DNA of 64,000 bases, from contig NC_018000.1 of NCBI RefSeq assembly GCF_000265205.3, forward strand, positions 3,844,001-3,908,000, written 5' to 3'. Under the pieces are notes generated by a model. It was given only the letters and a program-made list of their open reading frames with translations. It had not been told where the DNA came from and did not search any database. The DNA comes from Sinorhizobium fredii USDA 257 (GTDB lineage Bacteria; Pseudomonadota; Alphaproteobacteria; Rhizobiales; Rhizobiaceae). Of the stretch, positions 18,486 through 27,991 are shown in pieces; positions within the stretch are counted from its first letter, which is position 1, and every line of letters starts with the position of its first letter. The translations under genes were made by a program, and so were the position numbers.

Positions 18486-19902
18486 GTGTCCCGTCGAGTG
18501 GTGTAACTCGGCGGTAGCGAAGCCGCTCGGGAGCGCGCCCTCAACAGCGCTGTAGCGAGCGAGCGGCTAGCAGCGGTCATCGATGTTCCCCGGTAGGGTC
18601 GGGTTGCTCACACCAACCTGATTCGAAGGAAGCACCGATGACCGATGCCATGATGAACCTGCGCATGCTCGTGGAGAAGACCCCCGACGCCGATATTCTG
18701 CGCGAGATGATCGGCTTTGCCGCTGAACGGCTGATGGAGATGGAGGTGGGTGCCTCCACCGGCGCCGGCTATGGCGAGAAGAACCCGTTGCGCACGGCCC
18801 AGCGCAACGGATATCGCGACCGGGACTGGGAGACGCGAGCCGGCACCGTCGAGCTGCGCATCCCCAAGCTCAGGAAAGGCACCTACTTCCCTTCGTTCCT
18901 GGAGCCGCGGCGCATGGCTGAGAAGGCGCTGACGGCGGTGATCCAGGAGGCTTACATTCAGGGCATCTCGACCCGCTCGGTCGACGACCTGGTCAAGGCC
19001 ATGGGCATGAGCGGCGTCTCCAAGAGCCAGGTCAGCCGGCTCTGCGAGGAGATCGACGGCAAGGTGAAGGCCTTTCTCGACCGGCCGATCGAGGGCGACT
19101 GGCCATATCTGTGGGTCGATGCCACCTACCTGAAGGTGCGCCGCGGCGGCCGCATCGTCTCCGTCGCTGTGATCATCGCCGTCGGCGTCAACACGGACGG
19201 CCGGCGCGAGGTGCTGGGCATGGAGGTCGGCACATCGGAAGCCGAGCCGATCTGGACAGAGTTCCTGCGCAAGCTAACTCGGCGTGGCCTGCGCGGCGTC
19301 AGGCTCGTCGTTTCCGATGCCCACGAAGGCATCAAGGCGGCGGTTTCCAAAGTTCTGTGCGCCACCTGGCAGCGCTGCAGGGTTCATTTCGCTCGCAACG
19401 TGCTGGCGCATGCCGGAAAGAGTGGCCGTCGTGTCGTGTCGGCCTTCATTGCCACCGCCTTCGCCCAGGAGACGGCAGAGGCGGCAAGCCTGCAATGGCG
19501 CGCCGTCGCCGACCAGATCCGCCCGAAAGTGCCGAAGCTCGCCGCCATCATGGACGAGGCCGAGCACGACGTCCTCGCCTACATGAGCTTCCCCAAGGAG
19601 CACCGCGTCAAGCTACACTCGATCAATCCGATCGAGCGACTCAATGGCGAGATCAAGCGGCGCACCGAGGTCGTTGGCATCTTTCCCAACGACGATGCCA
19701 TCGTCCGCCTCGTCGGCGCATTGCTGCTTGAACAAAATGACGAGTGGGCCGTGCAGCGGGCTCGCTACATGACACTGGAAACTATTAGCCAGATGAGTGA
19801 TGATCCGCTCATCAGCCTGCCGGCAGTGGCACGCTGATCAGTCCGGCCTACGCCGGAGAGCACGGCGACCAAAGCCGTCAGTTACACCACTCCAGTGGGC
19901 AC
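18486..19902 (+). mobile_element. Intact IS256-family insertion sequence
   Basis: The element carries one transposase gene. Its ends are imperfect inverted repeats: GTGTCCCGTCGAGTGGTGTA from 18486, and on the complement GTGCCCACTGGAGTGGTGTA ending at 19902, sharing the core GAGTGGTGTAACT. The exact boundaries are uncertain by a few bases. A 10-bp direct repeat CTCGCCTGGG lies just outside each end (18474-18483 and 19907-19916) and could be the target duplication, although IS256 elements usually make 8-9 bp and small spacers remain. The element sits ~100 bp before a tRNA-Leu gene. Confidence 0.85.
18638..19837 (+). CDS. IS256-family transposase
   Basis: This 399-residue DDE transposase (mutator type) is full length. 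The catalytic residues lie in [11 protein letters not shown] (first Asp, about residue 160), [11 protein letters not shown] (second Asp, about 227) and [14 protein letters not shown] (Glu, about 333). The DNA-binding half holds [27 protein letters not shown] sequence typical of the family. There is no frameshift, so the element is probably still able to transpose. It resembles ISRm3/ISRm5-type elements of Sinorhizobium from memory. Confidence 0.95.
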   Translation: MTDAMMNLRMLVEKTPDADILREMIGFAAERLMEMEVGASTGAGYGEKNPLRTAQRNGYRDRDWETRAGTVELRIPKLRKGTYFPSFLEPRRMAEKALTAVIQEAYIQGISTRSVDDLVKAMGMSGVSKSQVSRLCEEIDGKVKAFLDRPIEGDWPYLWVDATYLKVRRGGRIVSVAVIIAVGVNTDGRREVLGMEVGTSEAEPIWTEFLRKLTRRGLRGVRLVVSDAHEGIKAAVSKVLCATWQRCRVHFARNVLAHAGKSGRRVVSAFIATAFAQETAEAASLQWRAVADQIRPKVPKLAAIMDEAEHDVLAYMSFPKEHRVKLHSINPIERLNGEIKRRTEVVGIFPNDDAIVRLVGALLLEQNDEWAVQRARYMTLETISQMSDDPLISLPAVAR

Positions 19903-19999
19903 GATCCTCGCCTGGGCAACGGTCTCTGAACAAACACTAGCGTTTTGTCGGTAAAACTTCGCTTGACTGGAGCGTCTAAGTAATTGATTTAAGTCGCAC

Positions 20000-20085
20000 G
20001 CGGACATGGTGGAATTGGTATACACAACAGACTTAAAATCTGTCGCTTCAATAGCTTACGGGTTCGAGTCCCGTTGTCCGCACCA
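20000..20085 (+). tRNA. tRNA-Leu (anticodon UAA)
   Basis: Acceptor stem GCGGACA (20000-20006) pairs with TGTCCGC (20075-20081), followed by the discriminator A and encoded CCA to 20085. The anticodon stem CAGA/TCTG holds the loop CTTAAAA, giving anticodon TAA. A long variable arm, as expected for a class II leucine tRNA, and the T-loop GGTTCGAGTCC follow. The IS256-type element lies ~100 bp upstream and could affect its promoter region. Confidence 0.95.
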
Positions 20086-20137
20086 AATGATTGCACAGAC
20101 GTCGAAGCGTTCTGGAGAAAACTGAGGCCTTCGCCCT

Positions 20138-20728
20138 TTACTCCCCCGCAATCTTGAAAGGTTGGTCGACGGTCGCGTTCTTGCCGCTGTTGATGTCGTT
20201 GAAGCGGAAGCGCAGGACATAGTCGCCGGCCGGGGCGCCGGTGACGTCGACGGTCAGCGTTGCGTAGATCTCCTGGTTACGGAGATAGCCGGTGAAGGTG
20301 AAGTCGCCGAAGGCCTTGCGGGTCGCGAGCACTTCGCCCTTGGGGTTGACGATGTCGAGATCGACGGTGAAGCGCGTTTCAAGCTTGCCCTTGGCGCTTG
20401 CCTCCTTCCAGGTCAGCCCAACCGGTTCGACATAGGAAACAATCGTTTCGCCCGCCTTGAAGACCGAATCCTGCTTCGGCTCGTACATCGCATAACCTGC
20501 CGGTTCGGCCGTGACGAAAATCGCCTTGCCAATCGTGAAGGGGAGGGTTTGCGAGAACGCGCTGAGAGCGTCGCGCAGCGTTTCCCGGGCGCCTGCCGCG
20601 TCGCCGGAGCTTGCCTGCTTTTCAGCTTCCGCCGCCGCGTCGGAGAGCGGCCCCGCTTCGGCTTCGCAAACGACGAGCGCCGAAGCCGCAAGCGAGAGTA
20701 TCGCAAGCATGGGCAGGTAGTTCGCCAT
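20138..20728 (-). CDS. Secreted hypothetical protein with signal peptide
   Basis: The 196-residue protein has a clear signal peptide (MANYLPMLAILSLAASALVV, cleavage probably near CEAEAG) and then a helix (LSDAAAEAEKQASSGDAAGA) and a predicted beta-sandwich-like region (YEPKQDSVFKAGETIVSYVEPVG). ATG 20728 is chosen for GGGGAAG five bases upstream. The family is common in rhizobia as periplasmic proteins of unknown role; I cannot assign function. It faces away from ilvA and converges with the tRNA gene. Confidence 0.7.
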   Translation of the reverse strand: MANYLPMLAILSLAASALVVCEAEAGPLSDAAAEAEKQASSGDAAGARETLRDALSAFSQTLPFTIGKAIFVTAEPAGYAMYEPKQDSVFKAGETIVSYVEPVGLTWKEASAKGKLETRFTVDLDIVNPKGEVLATRKAFGDFTFTGYLRNQEIYATLTVDVTGAPAGDYVLRFRFNDINSGKNATVDQPFKIAGE

Positions 20729-20944
20729 CGCACTTCCCCAAGCATCCCGACTGCTCAAACTGTCGGCATTTGAGAGCGCAAGTCAAGACAAGGAAGGTTG
20801 TGCCGACTGCAGCAGATCGGCGTAGGATGACGTCCCGAGCCGTTCTCTGCGGCCGAACCGCGAGACGCGCCAAATCGATGGTTTCAACGACAGCAATGTG
20901 CGATAGCGACAGCAATCTCAAAACGAACGGATGAATGTGACGAG

Positions 20945-22192
20945 ATGAAGCAGGAAGTTGAACAGGCGGCCGCGGCGATGCGCGAAATCTTTCCGGCGAC
21001 GCCGCTGCAGCTCAACGACCATCTGAGCGCGCGTTACGGCGCCACGGTCTATCTGAAGCGCGAGGATCTTTCGCCGGTGCGCTCCTACAAGATCCGCGGC
21101 GCCTTCAACTTCTTCCGCAGGGCGCTTGCGGCGGGGGCCTCGGGCAAGACCTTCGTTTGCGCCTCTGCGGGCAACCATGCGCAGGGTTTCGCCTTCGTCT
21201 GCCGGCACTTCGGCGTTCCGGGCATCGTCTTCATGCCGGTGACGACGCCGCAGCAGAAGATCGACAAGACCCGCATCTTCGGCGGCGAATACATAACGAT
21301 CCGCCTCGTCGGCGATATCTTCGACCATTGCTACAAGGCCGCACGCGACCACGTGGAGGCGATCGCCGGCGTCATGGTGCCGCCTTTCGATCACCCCGAT
21401 ATCATAGAGGGGCAGGCGACCGTCGCGGCGGAAATTGTCGAGCAATTGCCGGACGGCATGATCCCCGATCTCGTCGTGCTGCCCGTCGGCGGCGGCGGAC
21501 TGGCGGCTGGCGTGACCGGCTATTTCGCCGATGCTCTGACGACCGATCGGTTTATCTTCTGTGAGCCGGAGGGTGCGCCGAGCTTTAGGCGCAGCCTCGA
21601 GGCGGGCAGCGTCGTCACGCTCGATCAGGTGGACAATTTCGTCGACGGCGCGGCGGTGGCGCGGATCGGCGATCTCAATTTTGCAGCGCTCAGCGGCTTT
21701 GCGCCTGAGCAGGTCATGCTCCTTGCAGAAAACGCGATCTGCCTGACGATCACCGAGATGCTGAACGTCGAAGGCGTCGTTCTCGAGCCGGCCGGCGCGT
21801 TGTCCATTACCGCCCTCGAAGCACTCGGCCGCGAAGGGCTCGAAGGCAAGACGGTGGTCGCCGTCGTTTCCGGCGGCAATTTCGACTTCGAGCGCCTTCC
21901 CGACGTGAAGGAGCGGGCGATGCGTTACGCGGGCTTGAAGAAATACTTCATCCTGCGCATGGCGCAGCGGCCGGGCGCCTTGCGCGACTTCCTGAATATG
22001 CTGGGCGAGGAGGATGACATTGCCCGGTTCGAATATCTCAAGAAATCGGCGCGCAACTTCGGCTCCGTCCTGATCGGCATCGAGACCAAGCACGCGGAAA
22101 ATTTCCCGCTGCTGAAGCAGCGCTTCGATGCGGCGGGGCTGCGCTACCAGGATATTACCGAGAACGAGATTCTGGCCAATCTGGTCATCTGA
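20945..22192 (+). CDS. ilvA: Threonine ammonia-lyase (threonine dehydratase)
   Basis: IlvA deaminates threonine to 2-oxobutanoate, the first committed step to isoleucine, with PLP. The PLP lysine lies in PVRSYKIRGAFN near residue 50, the phosphate-binding loop is VGGGGLAAGV near residue 183, and the C-terminal region (about 330-415, AQRPGALRDFLNMLG) is a single ACT-like regulatory domain. The 415-residue length fits the short one-ACT form found in alphaproteobacteria. No ilv genes are adjacent. A HlyU-like gene follows after 78 bases. Confidence 0.92.
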   Translation: MKQEVEQAAAAMREIFPATPLQLNDHLSARYGATVYLKREDLSPVRSYKIRGAFNFFRRALAAGASGKTFVCASAGNHAQGFAFVCRHFGVPGIVFMPVTTPQQKIDKTRIFGGEYITIRLVGDIFDHCYKAARDHVEAIAGVMVPPFDHPDIIEGQATVAAEIVEQLPDGMIPDLVVLPVGGGGLAAGVTGYFADALTTDRFIFCEPEGAPSFRRSLEAGSVVTLDQVDNFVDGAAVARIGDLNFAALSGFAPEQVMLLAENAICLTITEMLNVEGVVLEPAGALSITALEALGREGLEGKTVVAVVSGGNFDFERLPDVKERAMRYAGLKKYFILRMAQRPGALRDFLNMLGEEDDIARFEYLKKSARNFGSVLIGIETKHAENFPLLKQRFDAAGLRYQDITENEILANLVI

Positions 22193-22270
22193 CGGGCCGT
22201 CGCCGCCTGGCTGCGCGAGCCAACCAACTTTGGCTTTGACAGAGACTGCAGCCACGGCTAACCATGAGAC

Positions 22271-22591
22271 ATGGCATCGTTTTTCTCGAAATTGTTCGGC
22301 TTGTCCGGTGGCTCCGAAAAGCAGGCTGAGCCTGTCCCAGGCAAGGCTGAGTCCTATGCGGATTGCCTGATCCGCGCCACGCCGATGCGCGAGGGCGCGC
22401 AATTCCGGCTCGCCGGCAGCATCGAAAAGGCGATGCCGGACGGCGCCACGAAGGTGCGCAATTTCATTCGTGCCGATCTCTTCACCTCCGAGCAGGACGC
22501 CATTGATTCGGCGCTCCGCAAGGGGCGACAGATCGTCGACGAGCAGCGCTCCGCGCTCTTCTCCGACGATGCTCCGTCTCGCTCCGTGTGA
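22271..22591 (+). CDS. HlyU-family protein
   Basis: The 106-residue product begins MASFFSKLFGLSGGSEKQ and contains the HlyU-type core AQFRLAGSIEKAMPDGATKVRNFIRADLFTS. HlyU in Vibrio was named as a haemolysin activator, but this alphaproteobacterial family (DUF-type, no helix-turn-helix visible here) has no proven regulatory role. It follows ilvA in the same direction and may be co-transcribed, although no ribosome site stronger than CATGAGAC is seen before the ATG. Confidence 0.78.
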   Translation: MASFFSKLFGLSGGSEKQAEPVPGKAESYADCLIRATPMREGAQFRLAGSIEKAMPDGATKVRNFIRADLFTSEQDAIDSALRKGRQIVDEQRSALFSDDAPSRSV

Positions 22592-22739
22592 CGGCATAAA
22601 TACCGCACATTCAGTCGGTTATGAAGTTTTTCTAAGGCTATAGCTCAATTCTGCTCAGGGCGGGATTCTCATCCTACCGAGCGAGCATCCGCGCATGCGC
22701 CGCTCGGCAGAACGGCGCATGCTAGACTCGCCGTTACGC

Positions 22740-24722
22740 TCAAAGCCTGATGCGAAAGCGGGCGAAGCCGTCAGCGCCGTCGCCGGCGTCTTCGACGGTA
22801 ACGGCCTTGACCTCAGCCAGGAATTGCCTCGCCTTCGGGCTGCTGTCGAAGACGACGCTGGTGTCTTTGAGCGGCGCAAACTTCCAATTGGCGTCGGCCG
22901 ACGGGTTGATCGTCCCTTGCTCCACAATGTAGCGGACGATCACGTCGCGATTGGTATCGGGGGCGACGAAGACGACCTTGTCGGCGGCGATGTCCGGAAA
23001 ATGCCCGCCGCCGCCGGCGCGATAATTATTGGTCGCCACGACGAATTTCTGGGCCGGATCGATTGGCTTACCGTCGTACTGCAGGTCGCGGATGCGGTTC
23101 GCAGCCGCGTTCACCAGATTGCCGTCCTTGTCGTATTTGGCCGGCTGGGAAAGGTCGATCTGATAGGTGACGCCGTCGATCACGTCGAAATTGTAGGACG
23201 GGAAATCGCCGTTGATCAGGTTCGCATCGGTCGATCTGGAAGCGATCTGATTGAAGATGCCGGCGGACATTTCGAGCCAGTTGTGCACCTGCTCGCCGGT
23301 GATGACGACCGCCTGCACGGTGTTTGGATAGAGGTAGAGATCGGCGACGTTCCTGATGGCAATGTCGCCCGCCGGAACGTCCGTATAGTAGTCTGCACCG
23401 CCGCGCCCGCCGGCCTTGAAAGGGGCTGCCGCGGAAAGCACCGGCAGGTCCTTGTGCTCGGTGTCCTTCAGCATGTCGCGGATATACCAGGTCTGCGCCT
23501 GGCTGACGATCTGCACGGAGGGATCGTCGGCGACGAGGGCGAAATAGGAATAGAGCGGCGCCGAGGTCTTGCCGACGGGCGTGCGGACATAGGCGAGCGT
23601 CGCCTCGTGGTCCTTCTGCGCCGCCGCCAGCACTTCCGGCTTGTCACCGACCTCGGCAATGACCTTTTTTTCCTCCCGCCGATAGATCGGCCGTGCCTCG
23701 CTCGTCGAACTGATCACGCGCCATGCGCCGCCGTCGCGCTCGAGAAGCAGATCGATCAAGCCGAGATGGGAGCCCCAGAAGCCGCCCATCACGCCGGGTT
23801 TGCCCGAGATGAGCCCTGTCTTGTTGTCAACGCCGGCGACCGCCTCGAACTTCGGCCCCGGGAAATCGAGATGGCTGTGCCCGGTGACGATGGCGTCGAT
23901 GCCGTCGATGGCCGCCAAAGGGACCGAGGCGTTTTCGAGGTTTTCGGCATAGGCCTGTTGTCCGATGCCGGAGTGGGAAAGGGCGATGACGATATCGGCG
24001 CCTTCCTCGCGCATCTGCGGCACCCAGGCTGCCGCTGCCCTGACGATGTCGCGGGCGTTTGCCTTTCCTTCGAGGTTCTTGGCATCCCACGTCATGATCT
24101 GCGGCGGTACGAAGCCGATCAGGCCGATGCGGATCGGGTGCTCCTGGCCGGCTCCGTCCTTAACCTTGCGATCGAGGATGACGTAGGGCTTGAGGAAAAG
24201 TTCGTCCTGTCGGGGACCGGCGGCGAGCACGCCCTTGGTCAGATTGGCGCAGACGATCGGAAAATTCGCGCCGTCCAGCACGTTGAACATGAAGTCCAGG
24301 CCGTAATTGAACTCGTGGTTGCCAAGCGTGCCGCAATCGTAGCGGAGCACGTTCATGGCGGCGATGATCGGGTGAACGTCGCCCTCCTTCATGCCGCGTT
24401 TGTAGGCAATGTAATCGCCCATCGGGTTGCCCTGAAGGAAGTCGCCATTGTCGACGAGGACGGCATTGGTCGCCTCGGCACGGATCGCGTCGATAATCGA
24501 GGCGGTGCGTGCGAGGCCCAACGTGTCGTTCGGCTTGTCGGCGTAGTAGTCGTAGGGGAACACATGCACATGCAGGTCGGTCGTCTCCATGATCCTGAGA
24601 TGGGCCTGGTTGGCGGCAGCTTTGACGGAGAAGGGATGCAGCACGGCGAGAGCTGACGAGGCGGCCAAGCCGCCGAGCAAGGCGCGGCGGGAAATGGGAT
24701 GCGGTGCGGTCGTCGATGACAT
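22740..24722 (-). CDS. cpdB: 2',3'-cyclic-nucleotide 2'-phosphodiesterase / 3'-nucleotidase
   Basis: CpdB-type enzymes hydrolyse 2',3'-cyclic nucleotides and 3'-nucleotides in the periplasm for nucleotide scavenging. The 660-residue protein begins with a Tat-type signal, SRRALLGGLAASSALAVL, after MSSTTAPHPI. The calcineurin-like domain shows ETTDLHVHVFPYDYY, VDNGDFLQGNP, GTLGNHEFNYGLD and GHSHLDFPG, the metal-ligand motifs. The C-terminal 5'-nucleotidase domain includes VATNNYRAGGGGHFP. ATG 24722 has GGAGA six bases upstream and places the twin arginines correctly. It is monocistronic. Confidence 0.93.
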   Translation of the reverse strand: MSSTTAPHPISRRALLGGLAASSALAVLHPFSVKAAANQAHLRIMETTDLHVHVFPYDYYADKPNDTLGLARTASIIDAIRAEATNAVLVDNGDFLQGNPMGDYIAYKRGMKEGDVHPIIAAMNVLRYDCGTLGNHEFNYGLDFMFNVLDGANFPIVCANLTKGVLAAGPRQDELFLKPYVILDRKVKDGAGQEHPIRIGLIGFVPPQIMTWDAKNLEGKANARDIVRAAAAWVPQMREEGADIVIALSHSGIGQQAYAENLENASVPLAAIDGIDAIVTGHSHLDFPGPKFEAVAGVDNKTGLISGKPGVMGGFWGSHLGLIDLLLERDGGAWRVISSTSEARPIYRREEKKVIAEVGDKPEVLAAAQKDHEATLAYVRTPVGKTSAPLYSYFALVADDPSVQIVSQAQTWYIRDMLKDTEHKDLPVLSAAAPFKAGGRGGADYYTDVPAGDIAIRNVADLYLYPNTVQAVVITGEQVHNWLEMSAGIFNQIASRSTDANLINGDFPSYNFDVIDGVTYQIDLSQPAKYDKDGNLVNAAANRIRDLQYDGKPIDPAQKFVVATNNYRAGGGGHFPDIAADKVVFVAPDTNRDVIVRYIVEQGTINPSADANWKFAPLKDTSVVFDSSPKARQFLAEVKAVTVEDAGDGADGFARFRIRL

Positions 24723-24947
24723 GGCGGTCTCCGTATTCAAACCTCGTTCGGGCATATCAAACCGTGCAAGCGCCGGCAATCGCGCGTCCGGGCCTGCAAC
24801 CTGACCGCGCGACTATGGCCGATGGCGGCCGAACGGCAAAGCGGCGGATTCTTGTCTCTTCCTCGCCGGCATCCGTCGACCGGTAAAGCTTTATTCAAGT
24901 TCTAGCTTTATGCACCGGACAAGTGAAACCGGAAGTTTTCTACGCGC

Positions 24948-26195
24948 ATGCCAAACGCCAATCTCATGCTCCTGCTTGCCGAGGCCTTGGTTTATGTCGC
25001 GTCGATGATCGGGCTTCTGCACTTGCGCGCCCGTCTGGGGCTCGGGGTCTTCGTGGCTGCGCTTGGCGTCATGCATTTCATCGAGACTTATCTTGCCGCC
25101 GTTTTCTACGTTCAACTGCCGTTCGGGGTGATTTCTCCCGGCTCGGCCGTGTTCTTTTCCGGCAAGCTCATGATGATCCTTCTCCTTTATGTGAAGGAGG
25201 ACGCGGCGACGGTCCGCCAGCCGATCTACGGGTTGCTCGCCGGTAACTTCCTGACCGTGGCGCTCAGCCTGCTCTTGAGGCGACATGATACGGTATCGAT
25301 CGTCGCCGGCCGTGTCGCCGATATCGCCTTCATCGACGAGATGGGCTGGCTGATGGTCTGGGGTACGACGCTCCTCTATTTCGATTCCCTGATCATCATC
25401 CTGCTTTACGAGAAGCTCGGTCGATGGTTCCGCCGCTTCGTCACGATGCGCTTCCTGATCTGCGGCGTCGTCGTGCTGACATTCGACCAAGTCGGCTTCT
25501 ATGCCGCGCTCCACTTTGTGAATGGCGCGCCCGCAGACGTGTTCTGGGGCGGGTGGATGGCCAAGATGCTGGCGGCACCCTTCTATGCCGTCGCCATCGG
25601 CTTTTATCTCAACGCCTCGCGCCATACTTTCCTGGCGATCTCGGACCGGCCGCTCGGCGACGTCTTCAACGACCTCACCTTCCGCGAACGCTACGAGGAT
25701 CTGTTGTCGCGTTCGGGTCGCGATACCCTGACGGGTGCGCTGGACCGTGGCCGCTTCGAAGCGGAGGGGCAGCGGATGATCCGCGATGCGGTGGCGCAAA
25801 GTGCCCCGGTCAGCCTGATGATCATCGATGTCGACCGTTTCAAGAGCGTCAACGATCAGTTCGGCCATTTGGAAGGCGATCGCGTGCTGCAGAAACTGGC
25901 CGAAACGGTAAGAGCAAAGCTCCGACCCACGGACCTCTTGTTCCGCTACGGCGGTGAGGAGTTCGTCGTGCTCTGCCCGGGGCTCCCCTATGCGGATGCG
26001 CACGCGCGGGCTGAGGACATACGGCTCGCCGTCTCCGCTGGAGTTAAGACGCCGAACGGGCACCCGGTTACCGCGAGCTTCGGCGTTTCATCGACGCTTG
26101 CCGACGGTGCCGGGATTCACGAACTGCTGGCGCAAAGGGATATTCGCCTCTACGCGGCCAAGAATACCGGCCGCAACCGCGTCGTCGGGCGCTGA
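24948..26195 (+). CDS. Membrane-anchored diguanylate cyclase (GGDEF)
   Basis: This protein makes cyclic di-GMP at the inner membrane. The first ~230 residues are a multi-pass membrane domain with about six or seven hydrophobic segments (for example MLLLAEALVYVASMIGLLHL and LMVWGTTLLYFDSLIIILLY). The GGDEF domain occupies about residues 250-412, with DTLTGALDRGRF at its start, the active site RYGGEEF near residue 333, and RPTD five residues before it, matching the RxxD inhibitory site. Both catalysis and product inhibition are therefore predicted. The membrane sensor domain resembles queuosine-precursor-transporter (VUT/YhhQ-like) proteins, an unusual pairing. No partner gene is adjacent. Confidence 0.92.
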   Translation: MPNANLMLLLAEALVYVASMIGLLHLRARLGLGVFVAALGVMHFIETYLAAVFYVQLPFGVISPGSAVFFSGKLMMILLLYVKEDAATVRQPIYGLLAGNFLTVALSLLLRRHDTVSIVAGRVADIAFIDEMGWLMVWGTTLLYFDSLIIILLYEKLGRWFRRFVTMRFLICGVVVLTFDQVGFYAALHFVNGAPADVFWGGWMAKMLAAPFYAVAIGFYLNASRHTFLAISDRPLGDVFNDLTFRERYEDLLSRSGRDTLTGALDRGRFEAEGQRMIRDAVAQSAPVSLMIIDVDRFKSVNDQFGHLEGDRVLQKLAETVRAKLRPTDLLFRYGGEEFVVLCPGLPYADAHARAEDIRLAVSAGVKTPNGHPVTASFGVSSTLADGAGIHELLAQRDIRLYAAKNTGRNRVVGR

Positions 26196-26207
26196 TCCAC
26201 GCGGCTG

Positions 26208-26669
26208 TCAAATGCCGACATTCGGGCGGTCGATGATCTCGCGCAGCGAAAAGCTCGAATTGATTTTCACCACATGCGGCAGCGCCGACAGCCAATCGCG
26301 GTGAATGCGCTCGTAGTCTTCGAGATCCCTTGCTGCCACACGTAGGATGTAATCGTATTCCCCCGACATCAGATAGCAGACGAGCACGTTCGGGCAGAGT
26401 TTGACGGCCGATTCGAATTCGGCGAGCGTCTTGGCGAACTGTCCGGAGAGCGAAATGTGCACGATGACCATGATCTTGTAGTCGAGCGCCTTGTGCGCAA
26501 TGCGGGCGTGATAGCCGGCGATCGTGCCGGTTTTCTCGAGGATGTCGACCCGCCGCGAGCAGGCGGAAGGCGATAGCCCGACCTTGGCGGCGAGATCGGC
26601 GTTGGAGATCCTGCCGTCCTGCTGCAGGATGCGCAGAATCGAACGATCAATGGCGTCCAGGTTGCTCAT
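26208..26669 (-). CDS. Lrp/AsnC-family regulator, probable AldR
   Basis: The 153-residue protein has an N-terminal helix-turn-helix (ISNADLAAKVGLSPSACSRRVDIL, about residues 20-45) and a C-terminal RAM effector domain (about 65-140, with LMSGEYDYILRVAARDLEDYE). It is transcribed divergently from alanine dehydrogenase, with 155 bases between the starts. By this arrangement it is inferred to regulate ald in response to alanine or another amino acid, like AldR in Rhizobium. The start at 26669 (MSNLDAID) is the conserved one. It converges with the diguanylate cyclase gene 12 bases away. Confidence 0.9.
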   Translation of the reverse strand: MSNLDAIDRSILRILQQDGRISNADLAAKVGLSPSACSRRVDILEKTGTIAGYHARIAHKALDYKIMVIVHISLSGQFAKTLAEFESAVKLCPNVLVCYLMSGEYDYILRVAARDLEDYERIHRDWLSALPHVVKINSSFSLREIIDRPNVGI

Positions 26670-26824
26670 TCGCACTTTCCCTCAAAAATGCCGTATTACT
26701 TGCAATAAACTACGAAATGCATGCGCCGATGAACGCGTCTTTGCAAGGACATTCTCGACGCCATCTGTTTTGCTTGTCTCACCATCAATGTTGCGAAAGC
26801 GCACAGACAGGAGAGGACGCAAAG

Positions 26825-27943
26825 ATGCGTGTCGGTTGCCCGAAGGAAATCAAAAATCATGAATACAGGGTCGGACTGACGCCCGGATCGGTGCGGGAAT
26901 ACGTCGCCCACGGCCACGAGGTGATCGTGGAAACCAAGGCCGGGGCGGGGATTGGGGCGGACGACGACGCCTACCGCGCCGCGGGCGCGCGGATCGTTCC
27001 GACGGCCAAGGACGTGTTCGAAAGATCGGACATGGTCGTCAAGGTCAAGGAGCCGCAGCCTTCCGAATGGACGCAGCTGCGCGAAGGCCAGATTCTCTAT
27101 ACTTATCTTCATCTGGCGCCGGATCCCGAACAGACGAGGGGACTGCTGAATTCGGGTGTCACCGCCATCGCCTATGAGACGGTAACGGATGAGCGCGGCG
27201 GCTTGCCGCTGCTGGCTCCGATGTCTGAAGTGGCAGGCCGTCTCGCTATCCAGGCTGGTGCCACCTCTCTTCAAAAGGCCAATGGCGGCCGGGGTATCCT
27301 GCTCGGCGGGGTGCCCGGCGTTCTTCCCGCCAAGGTAGCGATCATTGGTGGCGGCGTCGTCGGTCTGCACGCCGCTAAAATGGCTGTCGGTCTTGGCGCC
27401 GATGTTTCGATCCTCGACCGCTCGATCCCGCGCCTGCGCCAACTTGACGACATCTTCAACGGTCGCGTCCACACTCGCTATTCGACGATCGACGCCCTGG
27501 AGGATGAGGTGTTTTCCGCCGACCTGGTGATCGGTGCCGTGCTGATCCCCGGTGCCGCTGCGCCGAAGCTCGTCACCCGCGAAATGCTGTCGGGCATGAA
27601 GAAGGGTGCGGTGATCGTGGACGTCGCCATCGACCAGGGCGGCTGCTTCGAGACCTCGCACGCGACGACCCATTCCGAGCCGACCTATGAGGTGGACGGC
27701 ATCGTGCACTATTGCGTCGCCAATATGCCGGGCGCCGTGCCGATCACCTCTGCCCACGCACTCAACAATGCGACGCTCTATTACGGCCTGCAGCTTGCCG
27801 ACCGCGGCCTGAAGGCGATTGCCGAGGACCGGCATTTGCGGGCGGGCCTCAACGTTCATCGGGGCCGGGTGACGAATGCGCCTGTCGCCGAGGCGCTCGG
27901 CTATGATTCCCATGCGCCGGAGAGCGTGCTCAACGTCGCCTGA
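26825..27943 (+). CDS. ald: Alanine dehydrogenase
   Basis: Ald interconverts alanine and pyruvate plus ammonia with NAD. The 372-residue product starts [20 protein letters not shown]. It has the substrate-binding lysine/histidine regions ([21 protein letters not shown]) and the NAD-binding Rossmann motif [20 protein letters not shown] near residue 172. GACAGGAGAGGACGC upstream provides the ribosome site. It is divergent from an AldR-like gene that probably controls it. In rhizobia alanine dehydrogenase affects alanine use and symbiotic nitrogen exchange; that link is general knowledge of the family. Confidence 0.96.
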   Translation: MRVGCPKEIKNHEYRVGLTPGSVREYVAHGHEVIVETKAGAGIGADDDAYRAAGARIVPTAKDVFERSDMVVKVKEPQPSEWTQLREGQILYTYLHLAPDPEQTRGLLNSGVTAIAYETVTDERGGLPLLAPMSEVAGRLAIQAGATSLQKANGGRGILLGGVPGVLPAKVAIIGGGVVGLHAAKMAVGLGADVSILDRSIPRLRQLDDIFNGRVHTRYSTIDALEDEVFSADLVIGAVLIPGAAAPKLVTREMLSGMKKGAVIVDVAIDQGGCFETSHATTHSEPTYEVDGIVHYCVANMPGAVPITSAHALNNATLYYGLQLADRGLKAIAEDRHLRAGLNVHRGRVTNAPVAEALGYDSHAPESVLNVA

Positions 27944-27991
27944 GCGGACCGCGTCAAACCGGTCCGGCGTCCTCGGATGTCGGGCCGGTCT

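Noticed and set aside
20918..22597. 559-codon open frame opposite ilvA and the HlyU-like gene
   Set aside because: It spans two real genes on the other strand, is rich in Arg/His/Gly as shadows are, and shows no family signature.
22695..24656. 653-codon frame opposite cpdB
   Set aside because: It is the mirror frame of a well-supported Tat-exported nucleotidase, with no motif of its own.
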